64,000 bases of DNA from JANNVK01 sp031430435 (GTDB lineage: Bacteria; Acidobacteriota; Blastocatellia; Pyrinomonadales; Pyrinomonadaceae): the NCBI GenBank assembly GCA_031430435.1, contig JANPBM010000005.1, positions 11,366 to 75,365 on the forward strand, given 5' to 3'. Of this stretch, positions 15,076-22,535 are shown in pieces. Position numbers and translations under genes: made by a program. Below the pieces are notes generated by a model. That model was not told where the DNA came from, did no database searches, and worked only from the letters and a program-made list of their open reading frames with translations. Every line of letters starts with the position of its first letter. Position 1 is the stretch's first letter.

Positions 15076-17023
15076 TTTGTTTCAACTAAGTTTTATACAG
15101 GATAGCCGGCTCAATCTGCTTTTGTTTGGCGGAAAAGGCGGAGTCGGCAAAACGACTTCTGCCGTCGCTACTGCTCTGCGTCTTTCCGGTCAATTTTCCG
15201 ACAGCAAATTTCTTTTAGTTTCTACCGATCCTGCTCATTCCGTCGGCGACAGTCTTTCGGAGGTTATAATTCCCGGCAATCTGACCGTCAAAGAATTTGA
15301 TTGTGCCAAAATGCTGGTTGACTTCAAAGCCGGAAATATCGAAAAACTGCGTGAAATCGGTCGTCGCGGAACTTTTTTGGATGACGATGACATCAACCGG
15401 TTTCTTGATCTTTCATTGCCCGGATTAGATGAAGTAATGGCGTTTCTGGAAATTTCCAAACTTGTCGAAAGCGGCGAATTTTCAACCATTATTGTTGATA
15501 CGGCACCAACCGGACACACGTTGCGTTTGCTGGCAATGCCCGAAACAATGGAGCGTTGGCTCAAGGTTTTGGATACGCTTTTAGCCAAACGCCGCTATAT
15601 GATTCAGCTTTACAAAAGAAGCTATCAAGCAGATGAAATCGACAAATTTTTGCTGGGATTGAACTCTGAAATCAAGCAAATGCAAAGTTTGCTTCAAGAT
15701 GAATCCCGTTGTCGTTTTATTCCCGTGATGCTGGCGGAACAAATTGTCGTCAACGAAACCGAAGATTTGCTTGTCGAGCTGAAAAAACAAGGAATCAGCG
15801 TTCAAGAAATTTTGGTCAACCGTTTAATTTCGGAGACAGATTGCCCTAATTGCCAAAGTAAACATAATCGGCAAATTCGGCAATTAGAGAGTTTACCCGA
15901 AATGTTTGCCGAGCATCAACTTATCAAAATTCCGCTTAATGTCAAAGAAATTCGCGGTAATGAACCGTTACTTTCTTTCTTTGATAATGCTTTTATCGAA
16001 AATCAGCCCGAAGTTCGGCAAACAGACGTTCAAATTAATTTGCATCAGCAAAAAACGGATTTGAAACCTTGCGAGTTTATGATTTTTGCGGGAAAAGGCG
16101 GAGTCGGTAAAACAACGCTTTCCTGCACGACCGCATTAAATCTTGCCGATGAATTTCCCGATAAAAAAATTCTTCTTTTTTCAAGCGATCCGGCACATTC
16201 CATCGCCGATTGTTTGGGCATTCAAATAGATGATAAACCCGCTCAAATCAAGGAAAATCTATTTGCTTTCCAAATTGATGCGAGTGCCGAATTTGACAAA
16301 TTAAAAGTGCTTTACGCAGATGAAATAGCTAATCTGCTCAATGGTTTAGTGCCGGATTTAGACCTTACTTTTGATAAAGAAGTGATGGAACGGCTTTTGG
16401 ATTTGTCGCCGTCGGGCGTTGATGAAGTTATGGCTTTGGTCCGCGTTTTGGATATGCTCAAAGACGAACAATTTGACGTTTTGGTGCTTGATTCCGCACC
16501 GACGGGACATCTTCTTCGTTTGCTCGAAATGCCGCAATTACTCGAATCGTGGATAAAGGCTTTTTTCCAGATTCTAATCAAGTACAAAAATATTTTCCGA
16601 ATGCCGAATTTGAGTAAAAAACTGATCGAGATTTCGCAAGGATTAAAATTATTGCGAAAAATCTGGTTAGATGAAACTCGTGCCAAACTGTTTGCCGTCA
16701 GCATTTTAACCGAAATGTCTTTGGCTGAAACAGGTGATTTGGTTGATTCTGTGCAGAAGATTGGCATTAAAATCGAAAAAATCTTTTTGAATATGGCAAC
16801 GATACCGGTTGACTGTACTTTGTGCGAAGCCGTGTCGAACCGCGAAGAGATTGTTGCCGATAAATTTGTGCTGCAATTTCCCGACATCAAACAAACTGTT
16901 GTTTATGATGCAGGTGATGTTTGCGGAATCGTTTTGCTCGAAAACTTCGGTACGAAAATCTTCGGAGAATCCGAAAACTTTGTTTTGCCCGTTACGCAAA
17001 ACGAACAATTTCTTTCAGTATGA
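15050..17023 (+). CDS. Tandem ArsA/Get3-like ATPase of the gas vesicle operon
   Basis: The 657-residue protein is two fused ArsA/Get3 ATPase domains. Each half has the deviant Walker A KGGVGKTT (about residues 29 and 349), the TDPAHS/SDPAHS switch motif and the DTAPTGHTLR/DSAPTGHLLR region. Each half also has a CxxC (CPNC in half one, CTLC in half two), as at the zinc-bridged Get3 dimer interface. Get3 relatives shield hydrophobic clients; ArsA relatives drive arsenite export. No ars genes are near, so chaperoning of hydrophobic GvpA is a reasonable inference. Five ATG codons (15050-15070) lie inside the gvpG acidic repeat, and 15068 could be the true start. Its TGA overlaps the next ATG by 4 bp. 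Confidence 0.9.
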   Translation: MMKTMMMNNLFQLSFIQDSRLNLLLFGGKGGVGKTTSAVATALRLSGQFSDSKFLLVSTDPAHSVGDSLSEVIIPGNLTVKEFDCAKMLVDFKAGNIEKLREIGRRGTFLDDDDINRFLDLSLPGLDEVMAFLEISKLVESGEFSTIIVDTAPTGHTLRLLAMPETMERWLKVLDTLLAKRRYMIQLYKRSYQADEIDKFLLGLNSEIKQMQSLLQDESRCRFIPVMLAEQIVVNETEDLLVELKKQGISVQEILVNRLISETDCPNCQSKHNRQIRQLESLPEMFAEHQLIKIPLNVKEIRGNEPLLSFFDNAFIENQPEVRQTDVQINLHQQKTDLKPCEFMIFAGKGGVGKTTLSCTTALNLADEFPDKKILLFSSDPAHSIADCLGIQIDDKPAQIKENLFAFQIDASAEFDKLKVLYADEIANLLNGLVPDLDLTFDKEVMERLLDLSPSGVDEVMALVRVLDMLKDEQFDVLVLDSAPTGHLLRLLEMPQLLESWIKAFFQILIKYKNIFRMPNLSKKLIEISQGLKLLRKIWLDETRAKLFAVSILTEMSLAETGDLVDSVQKIGIKIEKIFLNMATIPVDCTLCEAVSNREEIVADKFVLQFPDIKQTVVYDAGDVCGIVLLENFGTKIFGESENFVLPVTQNEQFLSV

Positions 17024-17217
17024 ATTTAACTGCGCAACTTAAACCGGACGAACAAGTTTCGCTTTGCGAAGCACTTGACCGCGTTTTGCACAAAGGGGCG
17101 GTGGTTGTCGGAGACGTAACAATCTCGGTTGCCGGAGTCGATCTTTTATATCTCCGGTTGCAGTTAATTTTAACTTCGGTTGAAAAATTGTTGGAAGATA
17201 AAAGTTTAGTGATGTAG
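17020..17217 (+). CDS. GvpA/J/M-family minor shell protein
   Basis: This is a 65-residue GvpA-superfamily protein. The core LCEALDRVLHKGAVVVGDVTISVAGVDLLYLRLQLIL mirrors the GvpA helix-strand-strand-helix fold, but charged and polar changes are those of minor forms (GvpJ/M/S). Start 17020 overlaps the ArsA-like stop (ATGA). Minor GvpA homologues are needed early in vesicle nucleation. The exact letter cannot be assigned by eye. Confidence 0.85.
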   Translation: MNLTAQLKPDEQVSLCEALDRVLHKGAVVVGDVTISVAGVDLLYLRLQLILTSVEKLLEDKSLVM

Positions 17218-17221
17218 AAAA

Positions 17222-17572
17222 ATGCAAGAAACTACAACAACATCAGCGAGTCAAGAAATAGCGAATATGTTGACATCGCAATTCACGGCTATCGAGTCTT
17301 CAAATCCGTCGAAACGGCTTGAAATTGATGCCGAAAATGTCAAAAACGGATTAGGTCAACTTGTTTTGACGCTTATTCGTTTGGTTCACGAACTGCTCGA
17401 AAAACAAGCAATCAGACGAATTGATGCAGGTTCGTTAAACGACGAAGAGATTGAAAATGTCGGACTTACGCTGATGAAACAAGCCGAGGAAATTGATCGT
17501 TTGCGGGAATTATTCGGGTTAGAAAAAGATGATTTGAACCTTGATCTCGGTTCTTTGGGCAAATTATTCTAA
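17222..17572 (+). CDS. gvpK: GvpK
   Basis: The 116-residue protein carries the GvpK signature: ENVKNGLGQLVLTLIRLVHELLEKQAIRRID, then LNDEEIENVGLTLMKQ and a terminal LFGLEKDDLNLDLG. GvpK is a conserved essential accessory gas vesicle protein that tends to be linked to minor GvpA homologues. It lies 4 bp after one such gene and 13 bp before another. Confidence 0.95.
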   Translation: MQETTTTSASQEIANMLTSQFTAIESSNPSKRLEIDAENVKNGLGQLVLTLIRLVHELLEKQAIRRIDAGSLNDEEIENVGLTLMKQAEEIDRLRELFGLEKDDLNLDLGSLGKLF

Positions 17573-17585
17573 AAGGAAAAAAACA

Positions 17586-17906
17586 ATGGGCTTATCTAAA
17601 CAAATGACGCATCCTACGCAAAGTTCTTCTTTGGCTGATATTCTTGAAAGAGTTTTAGACAAAGGAATTGTGGTGGCGGGTGACATCAAAATAAAACTCG
17701 TGGACATTGAACTGCTGACCATCCAAATCCGTTTGGTTGTGTGTTCGGTGGACAAAGCCAAAGAAATCGGTCTTGATTGGTGGACCAATAATCCGTCTTT
17801 TAATCTCTCGAATACTCCGCAACAACTGCCGCAAGTTCAAGTGCAAGCTAACGAAGAAATGGAAAAACGTTTGGAAAGAATCGAATCATTATTGACGATT
17901 CGCTAA
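17586..17906 (+). CDS. GvpJ-like protein with C-terminal extension
   Basis: This 106-residue protein has a GvpA-type core (SSSLADILERVLDKGIVVAGDIKIKLVDIELLTIQIRLVV) followed by WWTNNPSF and a 40-residue tail with a helical EEMEKRLERIESLL. Such tails are typical of GvpJ rather than GvpA. Start 17586 follows AAAAGGAAAAAA; an upstream in-frame ATT-type start is unlikely. It is the last gene of the gas vesicle locus. Confidence 0.88.
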   Translation: MGLSKQMTHPTQSSSLADILERVLDKGIVVAGDIKIKLVDIELLTIQIRLVVCSVDKAKEIGLDWWTNNPSFNLSNTPQQLPQVQVQANEEMEKRLERIESLLTIR

Positions 17907-17925
17907 AAAAGTAACACAGAATTTG

Positions 17926-17957
17926 TTGAAGTTTTCTTCTTCGGAAGAGAACTTCAA
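17926..17957 (+). terminator. UUCG-capped hairpin after the gas vesicle operon
   Basis: A 14-pair stem with one G-U pair (17926-17939 with 17944-17957) is closed by a TTCG tetraloop, an especially stable cap. It starts 20 bp after the last gvp stop. No T-run follows, so it may stabilise the mRNA end or terminate only in part. Confidence 0.6.
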
Positions 17958-18145
17958 GTAAAAACATTCCAACCATCTCGACAATCAAGTTTCCTTTCTC
18001 AAACTGATTGTAATTGTCCACAAATTAGACTCATTTCTTAAATTTAGACGTTCAATTCTAATTCGACAACCGAACCAATATTGACGGAACAATGATAAGT
18101 TCAATCATATCAACAAATAGCTAATTAAAATGCAAAGAATAATTT

Positions 18146-18161
18146 TGGCACGGTATTTGAA
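18146..18161 (+). promoter_or_regulatory. Candidate sigma-54 promoter of the PATAN/bilin operon
   Basis: TGGCACG-GTAT-TTGAA matches the sigma-54 consensus TGGCACG-N4-TTGCW except for A in place of C in the -12 element. Spacing is exact. The predicted start of transcription (about 18172) is about 87 bp before ATG 18259. Together with the gvpA site it suggests that both operons answer to the same NtrC-type activator. Confidence 0.62.
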
Positions 18162-18258
18162 TTAGCCAATATGCCTGTTTGCTGTAAAAAGCAACTTTCT
18201 TCAATTATACGTCCTCGTGTTTTTTCAAAGTCCTGTGGATTTAACTTTAACAAATATT

Positions 18259-19338
18259 ATGGCTTTAGTAGGAAATTTAAGAGAATTACCCTTTACAGAC
18301 CTTATCCAAATTTGCTGTGCTTTTCGCGGTACTACTCATATCAAACTTGATTTTGGTGATAATTCAGGCAGCGTATTTTTGAGAAATTTCGAGATTATCG
18401 ATGCCGAAATCGGAGACTTAAAAGGCGAAAAAGCGTTTTACAAAATACTTCTGCAAAAGGATGGAAAGTTTTTGACGGAAACCGATCCTAAATTTTCACC
18501 GATACGGACTATTAACCGTTCGTGGGGAGATATTTTATTTGACGGAATGCGACTGGTCAGAGAAACAACTGCTATTGATCCTCCGAAACCGTTGTCTTTA
18601 CAATCTGAAATTTCAGACACGGAAGACGAAATAATAGTTTTGGAGACTTTGGATGAATCAACCGTACAAGCTGAAATTACAGAAGCAGAAGAAATAGCAA
18701 TTTCGGAGACTTCGGGTAAATCGATTGATTCCGGCTCAAGCCGACAAACAGTTGACGACATTGAAGATGAAGAAGAAATAATGGTTGTAAATACTCCACG
18801 CAAACCAACCGATTTCACTTCAAATCGGCAAACAGTTGATGAAGATGAAGATGAAATAATGGTTTTGAAGGCTTCGAGCGAATCAACCGGCTTTGACTCA
18901 AACCTGCTTGAAGTTGATGAAATTAATAATCAAACAACCGTTCATTTTTCATCCGAAGATAACGGACAGTTTGAATTAGACGTGCAAAATTCTTCCGATG
19001 AACATGATGCTTTATTGCAAAAATTGCTTTCTTCGGGCGTTGTCAAAGGCGGCGTGGTAATTGATGAAAACGGCTCAACTATCTGTGAACTCAGTGAAAA
19101 TGATCCGAAAATGAACCGACTCGCCTTTTTGGTCAAAGGAATCGAAGATATTGTCATGCCCGCTTTTAATCTGGGAGATTTGAACGGCGCAGTTTTAGAG
19201 ATTCAACAAAAATCTTTACTTGTCAAAAACTTCCAAAATCTGTCGCTGGTTTTTACACGACCGGAACGTGTGCCGATTGTGCGAGCCTTTGAGGGCGTTC
19301 AAAAAGCATTTGAAGGAGCTTTGGGATTACCTAAATGA
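18259..19338 (+). CDS. DUF4388 (PATAN) - acidic linker - roadblock protein
   Basis: The 359-residue protein starts with a DUF4388/PATAN domain (MALVGNLRELPFTDLIQ, about 1-95). Two imperfect repeats built on RQTVDxxEDEEEIMVV form an acidic linker (about 105-230). A roadblock/LC7-like domain (about 235-355, GVVKGGVVIDENGSTI) ends it. PATAN domains occur in cyanobacterial PatA-type phototaxis regulators, and roadblock domains regulate small GTPases such as MglA. I choose ATG 18259, where the PATAN fold begins; a GTG at 18217 would add 14 residues. Its last 4 bases overlap the next gene. Confidence 0.75.
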   Translation: MALVGNLRELPFTDLIQICCAFRGTTHIKLDFGDNSGSVFLRNFEIIDAEIGDLKGEKAFYKILLQKDGKFLTETDPKFSPIRTINRSWGDILFDGMRLVRETTAIDPPKPLSLQSEISDTEDEIIVLETLDESTVQAEITEAEEIAISETSGKSIDSGSSRQTVDDIEDEEEIMVVNTPRKPTDFTSNRQTVDEDEDEIMVLKASSESTGFDSNLLEVDEINNQTTVHFSSEDNGQFELDVQNSSDEHDALLQKLLSSGVVKGGVVIDENGSTICELSENDPKMNRLAFLVKGIEDIVMPAFNLGDLNGAVLEIQQKSLLVKNFQNLSLVFTRPERVPIVRAFEGVQKAFEGALGLPK

Positions 19339-20174
19339 ATCCGAACAACCTTTTCAAAGATTTAATTTCGGTTCCGGGTTTGCGGAATGTCCTGCTTTTT
19401 AAAAAAGACGAAGAACCGATAATGAAGGACATTCACGAAGACTTTTCGCTTCCCGCCTTTCAGAAAAACCAAGTATTAGCGGGACTTAAAAAGACTATCG
19501 ACCAAATTGACGACGATTCCTTTCGTGTGGAATTACGCGGAGAATACGGTCGTTTTATACTCTGTTCGATTAGTGCGGATACTTCTATTGCCTTTGTTAC
19601 CAACGAAAATTTAAATGTACCGTTATTGGAACTTGCTCTGAAACACTACAAAGATTTCGCCGAACAGAATCAAGATGAAATAATATTCGGTTTTAGGGAT
19701 GAAGAAGTTACCGACTCATATTCGAGCAAGATTCCGGCGGCGATTGCCTCATATTCTTCAACCAAAGCTCTTATATCTTTTGAATCAATCGAGCAAATAC
19801 TAGAGCCGACACAAAAGAAAGAGGTTGAAACGATCAGCAATGATTTTGAGATAAATTGTGAAGGTTTTAAGTCTTATCAAGATTTATCCGACAATTTCAG
19901 TGAAGTTTCGAGCATTGCCTTCCAATTTTTAGGGAAAAGCGTAGTTGCCAATTATTGGAAACAAACACAACCCGAAATACTAAAGAACTACTTTGAAATT
20001 TTGGTGAACGGAGCAGTTAATGCGACGGCGAATAATGAAATTCCCGGTCCCGACGAATTGTTGGCAGGCACACAGTGGATTGAAGCCTTTATCCGTCGGT
20101 GCGAAAAAATTATTACCGATGCTCCGTTTCAAGAAGCCGGACAGAAAAGAACAGTCAAGGAAAGTGAACTATGA
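19335..20174 (+). CDS. Hypothetical protein, roadblock-like N-terminus and helical C-terminus
   Basis: This 279-residue protein is not assigned to a family. Residues 1-110 show a roadblock-like pattern (LISVPGLRNVLLFKKDEEP, then a strand-rich FILCSISADTSIAFVT). Residues 160-270 are helical and acidic with aromatic positions (FKSYQDLSDNFSEVSSIAF, NYFEILVNGAVNATAN). It is coupled by 4-bp overlaps to both the PATAN-roadblock gene and the ferredoxin gene. The helical part is not recognisably a heme oxygenase: I see no conserved proximal-His region. Confidence 0.6.
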   Translation: MNPNNLFKDLISVPGLRNVLLFKKDEEPIMKDIHEDFSLPAFQKNQVLAGLKKTIDQIDDDSFRVELRGEYGRFILCSISADTSIAFVTNENLNVPLLELALKHYKDFAEQNQDEIIFGFRDEEVTDSYSSKIPAAIASYSSTKALISFESIEQILEPTQKKEVETISNDFEINCEGFKSYQDLSDNFSEVSSIAFQFLGKSVVANYWKQTQPEILKNYFEILVNGAVNATANNEIPGPDELLAGTQWIEAFIRRCEKIITDAPFQEAGQKRTVKESEL

Positions 20175-20656
20175 AAACAATAAGAATTGAACCGATTGGA
20201 GCAGAGATGGATGTCAAGACATTGACTCCCGTAGTAGTAGCTTTGATAAAACAAACTCAGAACAAAGTGAAAATGGTCTGCGGCGGAAAAGGTCTGTGCG
20301 CGACTTGCCACGTTAGTATTGTTGACGGTTTTGACTCGCTTTCTTCGCTTACACAAAGAGAACGAGACACGCTTTCCCGCATCACAAGCGCCGGAATTAA
20401 CTCAAGATTGGCTTGTCAAGCGCGAGTGATCGGCGAAGGTTGTGCGGTTAAAGTTCCGGAAGGGATTTATCTGGAATCGCTAGCCGATTTGGAAGCACTC
20501 ATCGGCAGACGCGCCGAAGTTGCCATGTGTCATCCCGTAACGGGGCAAAGTCTTGTTCCCGAAGGAAAAATCATTACCCGCAGCGTGGTGATGTCATTAC
20601 AACAAACCAGCTTCAATATCATTGAAGTCTTGCAGAATTCAGAGCTTACGAACTAA
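20171..20656 (+). CDS. [2Fe-2S] ferredoxin-like protein
   Basis: The 161-residue protein has C37, C43, C46 and C82 in the CX5CX2C...C spacing of plant/adrenodoxin-type [2Fe-2S] ferredoxins (VCGGKGLCATCHVSI...LACQARV). About 60 extra C-terminal residues follow. Its neighbours include two V4R proteins, a phycobiliprotein-like globin and a bilin reductase homologue, which takes electrons from ferredoxin. It is therefore the natural electron donor of this module. An iron-sulfur protein next to V4R and bilin-globin genes is a hallmark of BBAG-type clusters (Rockwell and colleagues) and of the cyanobacterial slr0144-slr0152 type operon. Confidence 0.9.
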   Translation: MKTIRIEPIGAEMDVKTLTPVVVALIKQTQNKVKMVCGGKGLCATCHVSIVDGFDSLSSLTQRERDTLSRITSAGINSRLACQARVIGEGCAVKVPEGIYLESLADLEALIGRRAEVAMCHPVTGQSLVPEGKIITRSVVMSLQQTSFNIIEVLQNSELTN

Positions 20657-20680
20657 TCGTAAAGAAGGAGAAAAATACTT

Positions 20681-21334
20681 ATGCAATCAGAAATTGTGGT
20701 CGGGGCGCAACCTGTCAAACACAATATTTACAACCGCGACGACTTCTTTAAATTTGCCGTCCGCGAAGGAACTATTCATACCCGAAACGGTTTACGGGCT
20801 TTTTTAGCCAGTGAAGATTTTGTGGTCGGGTTACAACAAGGATTAGAAACCGAGGTCGGTGATGCTTCGGCAATGATTCTTTACAAATGCGGCTTTAAAT
20901 GGGGACTTCAAGATATGAAGTTTTTTGTTCCGATGATTGAAAATGAATTCGGACAAAAATTAAACGAAATGAACGCCGCTTTCTTTTTAGAGCAATGGTG
21001 GTGGCAACTCCAAGCCGAAGGTTGGGGATCATGGAAAGTTGATACTTCGCAACGCAAACAAGGAATGATTTTCATTGATTTGTATGAAAGCGCCATTGCC
21101 AAAAGTTTGGAACGAGTCGGTAAACCGGTCTGCCACGTTTACGCCGGATTATTTGCCGGAGTTTTCACCTATTTAACCAAATACGATTTGTCGGGAATCG
21201 AAGTTCAATGCTACGCAATGGGCGAAGACTTTTGCAAATTCATCGTCGGTGCGGAAAAACGAATTAACGCCGCAGAATTTTGGCACAAAGAAGGTGCCAC
21301 AGCCGCTGAAATTATCGAAAAACTTTCGGATTAA
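20681..21334 (+). CDS. V4R-domain protein (copy 1)
   Basis: A 217-residue protein with a C-terminal 4-vinyl-reductase (V4R) domain, visible as YAGLFAGVFTYLTKYDLSGI followed by the EVQCYAMGEDFCKFIV Cys-containing strand pair. V4R domains bind small molecules and occur in tetrapyrrole contexts. Its N-terminal half has FVVGLQQGLETEVG and a Trp cluster (EQWWWQLQAEGWGSW). It is equal in length to, and a paralogue of, the protein at 22536-23189. An AAGGAG ribosome-binding site precedes it. The ligand is inferred to be a bilin. Confidence 0.85.
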   Translation: MQSEIVVGAQPVKHNIYNRDDFFKFAVREGTIHTRNGLRAFLASEDFVVGLQQGLETEVGDASAMILYKCGFKWGLQDMKFFVPMIENEFGQKLNEMNAAFFLEQWWWQLQAEGWGSWKVDTSQRKQGMIFIDLYESAIAKSLERVGKPVCHVYAGLFAGVFTYLTKYDLSGIEVQCYAMGEDFCKFIVGAEKRINAAEFWHKEGATAAEIIEKLSD

Positions 21335-21344
21335 GGAGAAAATT

Positions 21345-22019
21345 ATGGAACAAGAGACAAATTTTCAAACATATAATCCGGTTCAAGGTTTGATGGATGA
21401 TTCGATTGATTTACAACTGGATGATTCGATTGATTTGCAACCGGATGATTCGGATGATTTGCAGATAGATGATTCGATTGATTTGCAACCGGACATTTCA
21501 GTTCAAAACTTGATTGCCGATTCGGCTGATTCGCAAACACACAACTCGGTTCAAGAGCTGATGGGAGACATTGCCCAAGGCTATAAAAAGACTTTGGAAG
21601 AATCCAAAATCGAAGGCTGGGATGAATTGCAAAAGAATCGTCTGTCGGCTTTGGAAGGAAAGAATTTTTCGCTGATGCCTTGGAACGACGTATTGGAAAT
21701 TCTAAGCGGAAAATGGGATCCGCCGCCACCGCCGCCGCCTGTTGTTGTTGAAGTAAAACCGAAACGCGCCAGAAAAGCTGCGATAAAAAAAACGGCAGAG
21801 AAAGCAGTTGTTCGATTAACGCCGGCAACAATGCCTTGGGGCGAAATGCTCAAGATTTTAGCCGGAAAAGCAACTTTAGCCGATCTGACTGAAGAAGACA
21901 TCGATAAAGCTACTGAAAGCCTAAAAAATATTGACACCAAAGATAAATGGAAAAACAATGCAACCCGCTCGCCGGTTGAAAGCATTGACGAATTTATCGG
22001 AGGTTTCACTTTTGAATAA
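21345..22019 (+). CDS. Repeat protein with DDSIDLQ octads and twin MPW motifs
   Basis: This 224-residue protein has four consecutive 8-residue repeats (DDSIDLQx, residues 18-49), a Pro run (PPPPPPP) and a basic stretch (KPKRARKAAIKK). It also has two copies of a motif of the form MPW(N/G)(D/E)xLxIL(S/A)GK, near residues 107 and 166. I do not recognise the family. The repeated motif suggests a scaffold with two identical docking sites between the V4R and globin genes. A GGAG site precedes ATG 21345. Confidence 0.7.
   Translation: MEQETNFQTYNPVQGLMDDSIDLQLDDSIDLQPDDSDDLQIDDSIDLQPDISVQNLIADSADSQTHNSVQELMGDIAQGYKKTLEESKIEGWDELQKNRLSALEGKNFSLMPWNDVLEILSGKWDPPPPPPPVVVEVKPKRARKAAIKKTAEKAVVRLTPATMPWGEMLKILAGKATLADLTEEDIDKATESLKNIDTKDKWKNNATRSPVESIDEFIGGFTFE
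21396..21491 (+). repeat. 24-bp in-frame tandem repeat, four copies
   Basis: Four back-to-back 24-base units starting at 21396, 21420, 21444 and 21468 encode DDSIDLQL/P-type octads. The third unit carries GAT for ATT (D for I). Copy number could vary by slippage without breaking the frame. Confidence 0.85.
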
Positions 22020-22054
22020 AAAGCATTTTTCATAAAAAAAAGGAGAATAAAAAT

Positions 22055-22519
22055 ATGTACAGTCAACTTTCGCAAATGATGACCGGAGCAGAAGGAAGAT
22101 ACCTGAACTCCGAAGAGATGGATAATATTTCCGAAATGGTGAAAACCTTTCACGCTCGCTTTGAAGTTACCCAAAGACTTGAAGCAAAAGAGGATCAAAT
22201 TGTTAGGGCAATAGTGGAAAAAAGCCTTGAGCATTTTCCGCAGTTTGCCGAAGAGCGTCCGAATGTTTTTGAAAAATGTGTGCGTGACGAAACACTTGTT
22301 TTGCGATATGCGGCAATGGCTTATCTCAACGACGACGACGAAGTGTTCACCGAAAAAGTTATGTATTGGATGCGGACAGTGGTTCAAGCAATGAACTTTA
22401 CCGATGTCGCCAAATATACTTATACCAATATGCAGGAAGAAGTTTCCGAAGTTTTAGGAGACGATGCTGCCGGAATCAACAAGTATTTACAAATGATTGT
22501 TGAAGTAATGGACGAATAA
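22055..22519 (+). CDS. Phycobiliprotein-like globin (BBAG type)
   Basis: The 154-residue, all-helical protein resembles phycobilisome alpha/beta subunits. The key segment KCVRDETLVLRYAAMAYL puts Cys75, Arg77 and Asp78 in the CxRD....LRY arrangement around the chromophore cysteine of phycobiliproteins (Cys84, Arg86, Asp87). A following LNDDDEVFTEKVMYWMRTVVQAM matches the next helices. Two V4R genes, a FeS gene and a bilin reductase homologue adjoin it. That is the published description of bilin biosynthesis-associated globins from non-photosynthetic bacteria. It probably binds a linear tetrapyrrole. An AAGGAG site precedes it. Confidence 0.8.
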   Translation: MYSQLSQMMTGAEGRYLNSEEMDNISEMVKTFHARFEVTQRLEAKEDQIVRAIVEKSLEHFPQFAEERPNVFEKCVRDETLVLRYAAMAYLNDDDEVFTEKVMYWMRTVVQAMNFTDVAKYTYTNMQEEVSEVLGDDAAGINKYLQMIVEVMDE

Positions 22520-22535
22520 TTAAACGAGGAAAATT

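Larger units (their letters stand above)
17907..18258 (+). other. 352-bp intergenic region between gvp and bilin-module operons
   Basis: No gene is seen. It contains the UUCG hairpin at 17926-17957 and the sigma-54-type promoter at 18146-18161. The remaining sequence is AT-rich and could hold enhancer sites for the NtrC-type regulator, but I could not identify a repeated operator. Confidence 0.6.

Noticed and set aside
14891..15085. Minus-strand His/Leu-rich reading opposite the gvpG tail
   Set aside because: It is the antisense of the GAT/GAA repeat and has no start signal.
18217..18258. GTG start for the PATAN protein
   Set aside because: No ribosome-binding site and the PATAN pattern begins at ATG 18259; kept only as an alternative.
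19335..20174. Heme oxygenase in the C-terminal helical domain
   Set aside because: It would complete the bilin pathway, but no proximal-His motif or glycine-rich distal helix is seen.
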